Assembly: GCA_029261195.1 (NCBI GenBank) | Contig: JAJDBU010000069.1 | Coordinates: 1 to 38,664 of the forward strand | Length of the DNA: 38,664 nucleotides | Reading direction: 5' to 3' | Source: Nitrospirota bacterium | Lineage (GTDB): Bacteria; Nitrospirota; Nitrospiria; SBBL01; JAADHI01 | Shown: positions 29,563 to 37,290 of the stretch, one piece after another | Layout of the letters: the number at the start of each line of letters is the position of its first letter | Numbering within the stretch: the first letter of the stretch is position 1 | Notes under the pieces: model-generated | What the model saw: only the letters and a program-made list of their open reading frames with translations | What the model was told of the DNA's origin: nothing | Databases searched by the model: none | Made by a program: the position numbers and the translations under genes

Positions 29563-30876
29563 TTGTTCGAAAGATTTTTCAATAGCGTAAAAAATATCGC
29601 AAAGATCGAAGAATTGCGCCAGCGCATCGCATTTACTGCTATGATGCTCTTTGTCTATCGCTTGGGTGCACATATTCCCACTCCGGGTATTAACAACGAA
29701 CAGCTACGGGAGTTCTTGACCTCAAAGGGTGGCGCCCTGATGGGCTTCCTCGATATGTTTTCCGGCGGTGGACTTTCGAGGTTAACAATCTTTGCCCTGG
29801 GTATCATGCCCTATATCTCTGCCTCAATCATCATTCAACTTTTGACCGTGGTGATCCCAACATTGACCAAACTCTCGAAGGAAGGGGAGTCCGGCCGAAA
29901 GAAAATTGTTCAATATACGCGGTTTGCGACAATTGGTATTGGTCTTGTACAAGCCTTTGGGATTGCTGTTGGCCTGGAGGGTATGGAGGGCGGTGCCTTT
30001 GTTCAAAATCCGGGCTGGCCATTCCGTCTTATGGTGATTATCACCATAACTGCGGGTACGGCATTTCTGATGTGGTTAGGCGAACAGATCACTGAACGAG
30101 GGATAGGAAACGGGATCTCACTGATTATTTTTGCAGGAATTGTTGTCAACATGCCTTCTGCGGTCTTTAACACGATTCAACAGGTTCAGGCAGACCAGAT
30201 TAGTTTTATCTTCGTTGTCGCCTTGGTGATCATGATGATCGCCGTGGTCATTGCAATTGTCTTTTTGGAGAGTGGTCGGCGAAAAATTCCTGTGCAATAC
30301 GCTAAACGGGTTGTCGGACGTAAGATCTATGGTGGACAAAATACACATATCCCTTTGAAAATAAACACCGCCGGGGTGATCCCCCCGATTTTTGCCTCCT
30401 CTATTATTGCCTTTCCTGCAACGATCGCCGGTTTTATTACAGTCCCGTGGGTCCAGGCCTTGGGTAGAAATCTGGCGCCCGGTACGGCATTCTATACAAT
30501 TCTCTATGCTGTGCTAATCATATTCTTCGCCTTCTTTTATACCGCAGTGGTTCTTAATCCGGTGGACATGGCCGACAACATGAAAAAGTACGGCGGTTTC
30601 ATCCCGGGAATTCGTCCGGGGCAAAGAACCTCCGATTATATTTACAAAGTCTTAACCCGAATCACTTTCGCCGGTGCTTCATATCTGGCATTGGTCGCCA
30701 TTATTCCAGAGATTTTGATCTATCGATTTAATGTGCCCTTTGCATTCGGCGGGACCTCGCTTCTCATTGTCATTGGTGTTGGGATGGATACGGCGCAGCA
30801 GATTGAAACCCACATGCTGACTCGAAATTACGAAGGTTTCATGAAAAAAGGCAAGCTGAAAGGCAAAGGGTTTTAA
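29563..30876 (+). CDS. secY: Preprotein translocase channel subunit SecY
   Basis: 437 aa from TTG at 29563, with AGGAG upstream; the N-terminus FERFFNSVKNIAKIEELRQR is typical. The ten-span inner-membrane channel for protein export with SecE and SecG. Signatures: RLGAHIPTPGIN (about 32-43), the plug/TM2 region with SGGGLSRLTIFALGIMPYIS, and the cytoplasmic loop with GERGIGNG-like TERGIGNGISLIIFAGIV. The C-terminal tail ends YEGFMKKGKLKGKGF. Followed by adk after 4 bases. Confidence 0.98.
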   Translation: MFERFFNSVKNIAKIEELRQRIAFTAMMLFVYRLGAHIPTPGINNEQLREFLTSKGGALMGFLDMFSGGGLSRLTIFALGIMPYISASIIIQLLTVVIPTLTKLSKEGESGRKKIVQYTRFATIGIGLVQAFGIAVGLEGMEGGAFVQNPGWPFRLMVIITITAGTAFLMWLGEQITERGIGNGISLIIFAGIVVNMPSAVFNTIQQVQADQISFIFVVALVIMMIAVVIAIVFLESGRRKIPVQYAKRVVGRKIYGGQNTHIPLKINTAGVIPPIFASSIIAFPATIAGFITVPWVQALGRNLAPGTAFYTILYAVLIIFFAFFYTAVVLNPVDMADNMKKYGGFIPGIRPGQRTSDYIYKVLTRITFAGASYLALVAIIPEILIYRFNVPFAFGGTSLLIVIGVGMDTAQQIETHMLTRNYEGFMKKGKLKGKGF

Positions 30877-30880
30877 TAAA

Positions 30881-31531
30881 GTGCGTTTCGTTTTTTTAGG
30901 CCCTCCCGGCGTAGGCAAGGGAACACAGTCCTCAATCATTGCAAAAAAATTGGGTATCCCACATATTGCCACAGGTGATATTTTAAGAAAAGCGATCTTA
31001 GATAAAACCGATATTGGTCTAAAGGCAAAGGCATATATAAATGCCGGGAAGTTGGTTCCGGACGAAGTGATCATTCAGGTGATGAATGATCGTCTAAAGG
31101 AGCCGGATGCAAAATCCGGTTATATCCTTGATGGTTACCCGCGAACAATTGCTCAGGGAGATGCCCTTGCTATCCAGCTTCTTGCGTCTGGAAAGAAGCT
31201 GGATCAAGTTGTTTATTTAGTTTTGAGTGATGAGGTCTTGGTCGAACGTATTTCCGGCCGACGTGTCTGTCCGTCCTGTAAAACTGTGTATCATCTCATT
31301 TACAGCAAACCTGAAAAAGAAGGAGAGTGTAAATGTGGTGTCCCGCTTGTTCAACGAAAAGACGATCATGAAAACACCGTAAGGAATCGTCTCTCCGTGT
31401 ATAAGAGGGAAACGGCCCCCTTAATCGAATATTACAAAAAACTAAAGCTGTTACTTGAAATCAATGCAGAGGGTTCATTGGGTTTGGTCAACGAAAAGAT
31501 CGAAGGACTTTTAAAGGTGTGTCCGTCCTAG
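30881..31531 (+). CDS. adk: Adenylate kinase (long form with zinc LID)
   Basis: 216 aa from GTG at 30881. Interconverts ATP + AMP and 2 ADP in the cytoplasm. P-loop GPPGVGKGTQ (7-16); AMP-binding ATGDILR (30-36); DGYPRT (84-89), where tyrosine replaces the usual phenylalanine. The LID holds C130, C133, C150 and C152: the second pair is CxC rather than CxxC because one residue is missing before KCG. C-terminal VQRKDDHENTVRNRL is conserved. It sits between secY and map, as in many bacteria. Confidence 0.97.
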   Translation: MRFVFLGPPGVGKGTQSSIIAKKLGIPHIATGDILRKAILDKTDIGLKAKAYINAGKLVPDEVIIQVMNDRLKEPDAKSGYILDGYPRTIAQGDALAIQLLASGKKLDQVVYLVLSDEVLVERISGRRVCPSCKTVYHLIYSKPEKEGECKCGVPLVQRKDDHENTVRNRLSVYKRETAPLIEYYKKLKLLLEINAEGSLGLVNEKIEGLLKVCPS

Positions 31532-31564
31532 TGCCCTTAAGCTTGGTTGATAGGCTTGGACGAT

Positions 31565-32329
31565 ATGAATCTGAGAACAAAAGTGATTATTTTAAAGTCG
31601 GATAAGGAAATTGAAAAAATTAGAATCGCCTGCCAAATCGTGGCGATTTCTTTAAAGGCCTTACGTTCCTTTGTTAAGCCCGGAATGACGACTCGTATGC
31701 TTGATGCTTTTGTTGAAAAAAAAATATATGAACAAGGTGCGAAACCCGCATTTAAAGGCTACCATAATTATCCGGCAACACTTTGTGTCTCCGTTAACGA
31801 TGAAGTCGTCCACGGGATTCCTTCAGAAAAAATATTAAAAGAAGGCGATATTGTAGGCTTGGACTTGGGTGCAATCTATGATGGTTTTTATGGAGATTCA
31901 GCCGTTACCATTCCTGTTGGAAGCATCAGTGAAGATGTAGCGAAGCTTCTTGAAGTTACGGAGGCCTCATTATTTGCCGGTATTGAGCAGGGTAGGAAGG
32001 ACGGACGGTTATCTGATATTTCCCATGCCATTCAAAGCTGTGTTGAAAAGGAAGGCTATTCAGTTGTCACTGATTTCGTTGGACATGGCATCGGTCGGTC
32101 TTTACATGAGGATCCTCAAATTCCGAATTTTGGACCTAAGGGACAGGGGCCCCGTTTACGGGAAGGCATGGTGTTGGCGATTGAGCCGATGGTAAATATG
32201 GGCAAACATCAGGTCAAAGTCTTAAGCGATGGTTGGACCGCAGTCTCCACTGACGGAAGCCTGTCTGCACACTTTGAACACACGATTGCTATTACAAAAA
32301 ATGGCCCCAAAATATTAAGTCAGGTTTAA
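31565..32329 (+). CDS. map: Type I methionine aminopeptidase
   Basis: 254 aa from ATG at 31565; an in-frame TTG at 31547 would add six residues. Removes initiator methionine from new proteins, two-metal active site. Metal ligands D100, D111, H174, E207 and E238 are visible in VGLDLG, GFYGDSAV, GHGIGRSLHE, AIEPMV and FEHTIAI; H83 (VHGIP) is the substrate-site histidine. No N-terminal zinc extension. Follows adk after 33 bases. Confidence 0.97.
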   Translation: MNLRTKVIILKSDKEIEKIRIACQIVAISLKALRSFVKPGMTTRMLDAFVEKKIYEQGAKPAFKGYHNYPATLCVSVNDEVVHGIPSEKILKEGDIVGLDLGAIYDGFYGDSAVTIPVGSISEDVAKLLEVTEASLFAGIEQGRKDGRLSDISHAIQSCVEKEGYSVVTDFVGHGIGRSLHEDPQIPNFGPKGQGPRLREGMVLAIEPMVNMGKHQVKVLSDGWTAVSTDGSLSAHFEHTIAITKNGPKILSQV

Positions 32330-32359
32330 TGCGATTATTTGAATTGAGGCGATTTTTTC

Positions 32360-32578
32360 GTGGCTAAAGAAGAAGAAATAGAAGCGCAAGGGACGATAAT
32401 CGAGACCCTGCCGAATGCGACATTTAAGGTGGAACTTGATAATGGATATCGTGTTCTGGCCCATATTTCCGGCAAAATGCGAATGCATTATATTAAAATA
32501 TTGCCGGGGGATAAGGTCACTATTAAACTCTCACCCTATGATTTAACAAGAGGGCGCATTACTTATCGATTCAGGTAA
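32360..32578 (+). CDS. infA: Translation initiation factor IF-1
   Basis: 72 aa from GTG at 32360. OB-fold factor blocking the A site during initiation. Sequence [20 protein letters not shown], then [20 protein letters not shown] and the conserved [20 protein letters not shown] with IRYRFR-like end (ITYRFR). Length is exactly typical. Followed by rpmJ, the usual pairing. Confidence 0.98.
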   Translation: MAKEEEIEAQGTIIETLPNATFKVELDNGYRVLAHISGKMRMHYIKILPGDKVTIKLSPYDLTRGRITYRFR

Positions 32579-32601
32579 TTTTTAGAGAATGGTGGGATAT
32601 T

Positions 32602-32715
32602 ATGAAAGTTAGAGCTTCTGTAAAAGCAATTTGTGTTAAGTGTCGTGTTATCCGCAGAAAAGGGATTGTGCGTGTGATCTGCATGAACCCGCGCCATAAA
32701 CAACGGCAAGGCTAG
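32602..32715 (+). CDS. rpmJ: 50S ribosomal protein bL36
   Basis: 37 aa; ATG at 32602, TAG at 32713-32715. Sequence [20 protein letters not shown], then [17 protein letters not shown]. Zinc ligands C11, C14, C27 and H32 are all present, so this is the zinc-binding C+ type. Spacing on both sides is normal for the infA-rpmJ-rpsM order. Confidence 0.98.
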   Translation: MKVRASVKAICVKCRVIRRKGIVRVICMNPRHKQRQG

Positions 32716-32730
32716 TCAAAAGGAGAAATG

Positions 32731-33102
32731 ATGGCAAGGATATCAGGTGTTGACCTTCCTAAAAACAAGAGAGCTGAAATCGGTTTGACCTATATATTAG
32801 GCATCGGTCGATCTTCATCATTAAAAATATTAAAAATGACTTCGATTGATCCCAATACCCGAATTAAGGATCTCGGCGAAGACGAAGTCGTCAGGCTACG
32901 TGAGGTCATTAACCGGGATTATAAGGTTGAAGGCGATCTTCGGCGAGAAGTGTCAATGAATATCAAACGTCTGATGGACATCGGGTGTTACCGGGGCTTA
33001 CGTCATCGTCGAGGTTTGCCGGTTAGAGGACAACAGACCCAAACCAATGCGCGCACAAGGAAGGGCCCCAAAAAGCACGCTGTTGGTGGCAAGAAAAAAT
33101 AA
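32731..33102 (+). CDS. rpsM: 30S ribosomal protein uS13
   Basis: 123 aa. Of two adjacent ATG codons (32728 and 32731) I choose the second, which gives the usual [20 protein letters not shown] and better spacing from AAGGAG. It contacts P-site tRNA and L5 across the subunit bridge. Conserved [14 protein letters not shown] and the C-terminal [20 protein letters not shown] are present. Confidence 0.97.
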   Translation: MARISGVDLPKNKRAEIGLTYILGIGRSSSLKILKMTSIDPNTRIKDLGEDEVVRLREVINRDYKVEGDLRREVSMNIKRLMDIGCYRGLRHRRGLPVRGQQTQTNARTRKGPKKHAVGGKKK

Positions 33103-33144
33103 GGGTTCTTCTAAAGTTTTTTTTGAAAACGAAAGGTAGTTATT

Positions 33145-33528
33145 GTGGCCAATAAGGGAACGAAAAAAAAAGAAAAACGTAATATACCCACAGGTATCGC
33201 ACATATCCAGGCCTCCTTCAACAATACTCTTGTGACGATTACGGATATGAATGGAAACGCAGTCGTTTGGGGTAGTGCCGGAGGTATGGGTTTTAAGGGT
33301 TCGCGTAAGAGTACCCCTTTTGCAGCGCAGCGCGCAGCAGAAGGGGTCGCAAAGAAGGCCCTGGACTGTGGGATGAAGCAGGTTGATGTTTATGTAAAGG
33401 GCCCTGGCTCGGGTCGGGAGTCTGCAATTCGTGCCTTACAGGCCGCTGGATTAAAAGTGAATCTGATTAAAGATGTCACGCCTGTTCCGCATAATGGATG
33501 TCGACCTCCAAAAAGAAGGCGTGTCTAA
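33145..33528 (+). CDS. rpsK: 30S ribosomal protein uS11
   Basis: 127 aa from GTG at 33145, with AAAGG upstream. Platform protein near the mRNA exit. Conserved [20 protein letters not shown] (about 20-39), [19 protein letters not shown] and the C-terminal [16 protein letters not shown]. It is followed by an 80-base gap with a perfect hairpin before rpsD. Confidence 0.98.
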   Translation: MANKGTKKKEKRNIPTGIAHIQASFNNTLVTITDMNGNAVVWGSAGGMGFKGSRKSTPFAAQRAAEGVAKKALDCGMKQVDVYVKGPGSGRESAIRALQAAGLKVNLIKDVTPVPHNGCRPPKRRRV

Positions 33529-33546
33529 TCATCTTGATTAAATGAA

Positions 33547-33565
33547 GACTGCTCAGGGAGCAGTC
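33547..33565 (+). promoter_or_regulatory. Perfect 8-bp hairpin in the rpsK-rpsD gap
   Basis: GACTGCTC (33547-33554) and GAGCAGTC (33558-33565) pair perfectly around the loop AGG. No U-run follows directly (GCTATGTTTTA), so it is not a standard terminator. It could be an attenuator, a processing site, or part of a site where S4 controls its own message; the sequence alone cannot decide. Confidence 0.5.
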
Positions 33566-33608
33566 GCTATGTTTTAGAATGAATCGTTACCAGTAAGCGG
33601 AGGTTGTA

Positions 33609-34232
33609 TTGGCAAGATATATCGGTCCGGCATGTCGACTCTGTCGTCGTGAAGGGACAAAGCTTTTTTTAAAAGGGACACGTTGTTTTACAGACAAGTG
33701 TGCTGTGGATAGGCGAAATACACCTCCGGGGCAGCATGGACAAGTCAGGGCTCGTGTCTCTGAGTACCGTACTCAGTTACGAGAGAAGCAGAAATTAAAG
33801 CGGATCTATGGATTACTGGAGAGACAGTTCAGACAATACTTTTTTAAAGCCGATCGAAAAAAAGGCGTGACAGGTGACAACTTACTCACTTTCCTGGAAT
33901 CTCGTCTTGATAACGTGGTCTACCGACTGGGTTTTGCCGCATCTCGGAGGCAGAGCCGGATGCTTGTTCGTCAAAATCACTTCGCCGTTAACGGCAAGCC
34001 CGTAAATATCCCCTCTTACTTGGTCGAGTTGGGTACCGTTATTGAGGTGAGGGAAAAAAGTAAATCACTTCTGCCTATCCAAGAATCGCTTGAGAACTCC
34101 GGTGGAAGGACGCCATCTTGGCTGGATCTGGATAAGACCCAACTCAAAGGTGAAGTGAAGGCTTTTCCAGACAAAGAAGAGTTGGCGCTTCCAGTGAATG
34201 AGCAACTGGTTGTCGAGCTTTATTCACGATAG
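33609..34232 (+). CDS. rpsD: 30S ribosomal protein uS4 (zinc-binding form)
   Basis: 207 aa from TTG at 33609, with GCGGAGG upstream. Initiates 16S 5'-domain assembly. N-terminal zinc knuckle C9, C12, C26, C31 (ACRLCRREG...CFTDKC), then [11 protein letters not shown]. The S4 RNA-binding domain is [20 protein letters not shown] (about 98-117) and [14 protein letters not shown]. The C-terminus reaches [12 protein letters not shown], typical. In E. coli S4 represses the alpha operon. Confidence 0.97.
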   Translation: MARYIGPACRLCRREGTKLFLKGTRCFTDKCAVDRRNTPPGQHGQVRARVSEYRTQLREKQKLKRIYGLLERQFRQYFFKADRKKGVTGDNLLTFLESRLDNVVYRLGFAASRRQSRMLVRQNHFAVNGKPVNIPSYLVELGTVIEVREKSKSLLPIQESLENSGGRTPSWLDLDKTQLKGEVKAFPDKEELALPVNEQLVVELYSR

Positions 34233-34252
34233 AGTTGGCAATTAAAAACTTT

Positions 34253-34267
34253 AGGATCGAAGATCCT
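34253..34267 (+). promoter_or_regulatory. Small hairpin in the rpsD-rpoA gap
   Basis: AGGATC (34253-34258) and GATCCT (34262-34267) pair perfectly around GAA, in the 76 bases before rpoA. It is followed by TCTCCAG, not by a U-run. It may adjust rpsD/rpoA expression ratio by pausing or RNA processing; this is inference. Confidence 0.35.
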
Positions 34268-34308
34268 TCTCCAGTGTTTGACTGTTTACTGTCATAAATG
34301 AGGGTTCC

Positions 34309-35310
34309 ATGATAATTCGTACAAGAGATTTTCAGATACCAAAAAAACTAGAAGTCGAGAAAGAGTCGCTCACGACTACCTATGGAAAATTTTCGGTCGA
34401 GCCTTTTGAACGGGGCTTTGGGACGACAATCGGTAGCTCCTTAAGACGGGTACTCCTTTCCTCCATTGCCGGTGCAGCGGTTACTTCAATCAAAATTGAA
34501 GGGGTGCTCCACGAGTTTTCGACTGTTCCAGGCGTAAAGGAAGATGTCACAGACATTATCCTAAATATTAAGAACCTTCGTCTTAAACTCCACACGGATG
34601 GCCCAAAAACCATTCATCTCAAAAAAAAAGGCGCAGGAAAGCTGCTTGCAAAACATATCGTTGCGGATGCTGATCTCGAAGTCCTTGATCCGGATATGTA
34701 TATCGCTACTCTCGATAAAGACGGCAAGATCGATATCGAAATGGTCGTAGAGATCGGTCGTGGATACGTTCCTGCTGAAAGGAATAAAGATGAGGAAATG
34801 ACCATTGGCTCCATTCCGATTGACGCAATTTTTTCTCCTATCCGAAAGATAAATTTTTCTGTTGAAGATGCTCGGATCGGGCGTGTCACCGACTACGATA
34901 AATTAATTATGGAAGTGTGGACTGATGGTAGTGTCCGCCCGGACGATGTTCTGGGTTTTGCCGCCAAAATTTTAAAAGACCATCTGAATCTCTTTATTAA
35001 TTTTGAAGAAGCAGAGCAGGTGACGGAACAGAATCCGGACAGTGTTGAGGCATTTAATAAAAATCTACTCAAAAATGTGCATGAATTGGAACTTTCAGTT
35101 CGCGCTGCAAATTGTCTGAAAAATGCGAGTATTCGTACAATTGGCGACCTTGTCCAACGGAGTGAATCCGAGATGCTACGGACGAAGAACTTCGGGCGTA
35201 AATCACTCAATGAAATCAAGGAAATCCTTGTCGATATGGGTTTATCTCTTGGCATGAATGTCGAGAATACGCCCATCGCGGAACTTGTCGAACAAGAACA
35301 GACTACATAA
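34309..35310 (+). CDS. rpoA: DNA-directed RNA polymerase subunit alpha
   Basis: 333 aa; ATG at 34309 after GAGGG. Assembles the polymerase core and contacts activators and UP elements. The N-terminal domain has FERGFGTTIGSSLRRVLLSS (about 34-53) for dimerisation. The linker is near residue 240. The C-terminal domain has ELSVRAANCLKNASIRTIGD and KNFGRKSLNEIKEILVDMGL, the helix-hairpin-helix DNA-binding part. Full length. Confidence 0.99.
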   Translation: MIIRTRDFQIPKKLEVEKESLTTTYGKFSVEPFERGFGTTIGSSLRRVLLSSIAGAAVTSIKIEGVLHEFSTVPGVKEDVTDIILNIKNLRLKLHTDGPKTIHLKKKGAGKLLAKHIVADADLEVLDPDMYIATLDKDGKIDIEMVVEIGRGYVPAERNKDEEMTIGSIPIDAIFSPIRKINFSVEDARIGRVTDYDKLIMEVWTDGSVRPDDVLGFAAKILKDHLNLFINFEEAEQVTEQNPDSVEAFNKNLLKNVHELELSVRAANCLKNASIRTIGDLVQRSESEMLRTKNFGRKSLNEIKEILVDMGLSLGMNVENTPIAELVEQEQTT

Positions 35311-35327
35311 ATAAGGGAAACTAGCTT

Positions 35328-35723
35328 ATGCGGCACGGTAAATCAGGACGAGCTCTCGGACGAAACGGCTCACATCGAAGGGCGCTTTTTAGAAACCTTG
35401 TGACCTCCTTTCTGCGATATGAACGAATTGAGACGACGGATGCAAAGGCAAAGGAAATCCGCCCGATTGTAGAACGAATGATCACCTTAGGTAAACGGGG
35501 GGATCTGCACGCAATACGACAAGCGAACGCTTTTCTCTTTGATCGCTCTGTTGTGATCCATCTCTTCAATGAAATTGCGCCTCGCTTCTCTGATCAGAAT
35601 GGTGGCTATCTCCGCTTAACAAAAACCCGCATTCGAAAAGGGGATGCGGCACAGATGACGGTGATTGAATTAACAAAAAAAGAAGCGGTTTCAGAAGAGA
35701 CTAAAGAAGTCGAAAAGGCTTAA
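35328..35723 (+). CDS. rplQ: 50S ribosomal protein bL17
   Basis: 131 aa. Starts [20 protein letters not shown] and has [20 protein letters not shown] (about 22-41) and the C-terminal [20 protein letters not shown]. The acidic tail ends ETKEVEKA. It is the last gene of the block: a strong terminator follows 45 bases later. Confidence 0.98.
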   Translation: MRHGKSGRALGRNGSHRRALFRNLVTSFLRYERIETTDAKAKEIRPIVERMITLGKRGDLHAIRQANAFLFDRSVVIHLFNEIAPRFSDQNGGYLRLTKTRIRKGDAAQMTVIELTKKEAVSEETKEVEKA

Positions 35724-35768
35724 GATCCTTCACTAAACCTCTGAGAACAGAATAAAAATATTCACGTT

Positions 35769-35802
35769 AACAAAGGCGAATCCGAAGGGGTTCGCCTTTG
35801 TT
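35769..35802. terminator. Rho-independent terminator between rplQ and anmK (bidirectional)
   Basis: A 15-bp stem, 35769-35783 with 35788-35802, with one G-T pair and loop GAAG. The core is AAAGGCGAA/TTCGCCTTT. Flanking A-rich sequence on the left and TTGTTTCT on the right suit termination of rplQ on + and anmK on -, which converge here. Confidence 0.9.
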
Positions 35803-35806
35803 GTTT

Positions 35807-36976
35807 CTACCCCCTGTTTCCGCCGGGAATTAACTTCCCCAGCACAACCGGCTGTCTGGCCCCGGTCACAGAGGGGATATTACCTGGACGCTGATGCCAT
35901 GTTTGATGGGCAAGGACTGCAAAGCACATTGCTTCAATCGCTCTGGAATTATGGCCGATGTCTTCGTAGCTGAGGACAGGTATCGGGGCAAGGGCCTCAG
36001 CGAGCCGAGCCATGAGTACCGGATTGCAGACCCCTCCCCCCCCGACAATCACCTCGTCTATATTTCCGGTTTTTAAGATAAAACCTTTAAAATTCAATAG
36101 GATGGATTCTGGGGTGTATGCTGTCACCGTAGCAATTACATCGTTCCGAGAAAGCCCGAGTGTCTCCGATTTTTTGAGTATCTTGTCCACGATGACTTGC
36201 CCGAACATTTCCCTGCCGGTACTTTTGGGTGGTTTACGTTTCAAATAGGGGTGGCGCAACAAATCACTAAGCAGCTCAGGGCAAACCTTTCCTTTTATTG
36301 CCATTGTAGCATTTTGATCAAATGTCTTTCGGTTGTTAGTGAATCTACTGACGAGCGCATCAATCAGCATATTTCCCGGACCCGTATCAAAAGCAAGGGT
36401 CTGATCAATTGACGCTCCGGCTCTTAGGACGGTCACATTGCTGATGCCACCGATATTGATTACGGCACGCGATTTTTTCTTGCCTTTAAAAAGGTGGTAA
36501 TGAAGGTAGGGGGTCAGTGGAGCCCCTTCTCCTCCCGCTGCGATATCGCGTGTTCGGAAATCAGCAATGGTCGTAATGCCCGTTCGTTCTGCAATGAGGG
36601 CGGACTCTCCGATTTGAAGGGTGGAAGCGCGGGTACTTTTTCCTCTACGACGAGTCGGCGGCAGGTGATGTACGGTTTGCCCATGTGAACCGATCAAGTG
36701 AATCCCGGAGAGCGGCACACCCGCTTGCTCGGCAAGCCGAGTTGTCGCATCGACAAAATATTCGGCAATTTCAAAGTTGAGCTGACAAAGTACGGAGACC
36801 GGCAGGGCCTGGTTTGATGCAAGCGTGATCAATCGCCTTTGCAGGGATCGGGGATAGGCATAGGTCTCGAAAGCGATCAGCCTGATCTGTAAACGGGATG
36901 AGCCACCACGGACATCAATCAGGGCGGCATCGACACCGTCTGCTGAAGTGCCCGACATTAACCCGACGACTTTCAT
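35807..36976 (-). CDS. anmK: Anhydro-N-acetylmuramic acid kinase
   Basis: 389 aa, typical (360-390). Phosphorylates 1,6-anhydro-MurNAc, released when peptidoglycan is recycled, to MurNAc-6-phosphate. The sugar-kinase ATPase fold has MKVVGLMSGTSADGVDAALI at the N-terminus, HLIGSHGQTVHHLP (about 108-121), INIGGISNVTVL and AFDTGPGNMLIDALVSR, and a late VGGGGVCNPVLMARL. Peptidoglycan recycling of anhydro-muropeptides fits a Gram-negative-type wall. It lies 45 bases downstream of tRNA-Phe on the same strand, so it may be read from the tRNA promoter. Confidence 0.96.
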   Translation of the reverse strand: MKVVGLMSGTSADGVDAALIDVRGGSSRLQIRLIAFETYAYPRSLQRRLITLASNQALPVSVLCQLNFEIAEYFVDATTRLAEQAGVPLSGIHLIGSHGQTVHHLPPTRRRGKSTRASTLQIGESALIAERTGITTIADFRTRDIAAGGEGAPLTPYLHYHLFKGKKKSRAVINIGGISNVTVLRAGASIDQTLAFDTGPGNMLIDALVSRFTNNRKTFDQNATMAIKGKVCPELLSDLLRHPYLKRKPPKSTGREMFGQVIVDKILKKSETLGLSRNDVIATVTAYTPESILLNFKGFILKTGNIDEVIVGGGGVCNPVLMARLAEALAPIPVLSYEDIGHNSRAIEAMCFAVLAHQTWHQRPGNIPSVTGARQPVVLGKLIPGGNRG

Positions 36977-37021
36977 GTTTGTTTATTCTTGTGAGCGATG
37001 AGGTTCACCGGCAGGCGTGGG

Positions 37022-37097
37022 TGGTGCCGAGAGGCGGAATCGAACCGCCGACACAAGGCTTTTCAGGCCTCTGCTCTGCCGACTGAGCTATCTCGGC
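37022..37097 (-). tRNA. tRNA-Phe (anticodon GAA)
   Basis: On the - strand: acceptor GCCGAGA/TCTCGGC, D-arm GCTCAGTCGGCAGAGC, anticodon loop CTGAAAA, T-arm GGCGGTTCGATTCCGCC, discriminator A and encoded CCA (37022-37024). 76 nt. It lies upstream of anmK on the same strand. Confidence 0.97.
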
Positions 37098-37107
37098 AAC
37101 GGCGCAG

Positions 37108-37136
37108 AAGGTAGCAAACAAGGGGGGGGATGTCAA
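37108..37136 (-). promoter_or_regulatory. Candidate promoter of tRNA-Phe
   Basis: On the - strand, a perfect TTGACA (37136-37131), a 17-base spacer with a run of eight C, then TACCTT (37113-37108) preceded by TGC, an extended -10. The start would fall within a few bases of the tRNA 5' end. The -10 itself is weak (3/6). Confidence 0.5.
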
Positions 37137-37290
37137 GATATTTTCGATCCGGGCGCTATTCGATTGTTGTAATGTCAACCTTTTGCGGATAGGGTGTTGT
37201 GCAATAAAACGAAGTAGTCCAAGGCCTAATGGCAAGGTAGAGACAAGTCAACACTGGAATTTTAAATAGATCGTAAAGAAGAAGCAATCC

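Noticed and set aside
36898-37086. 62-aa frame ending in VVPRGGIEPPTQGFSGLCSAD
   Set aside because: Reads through tRNA-Phe on the opposite strand; a tRNA artefact.
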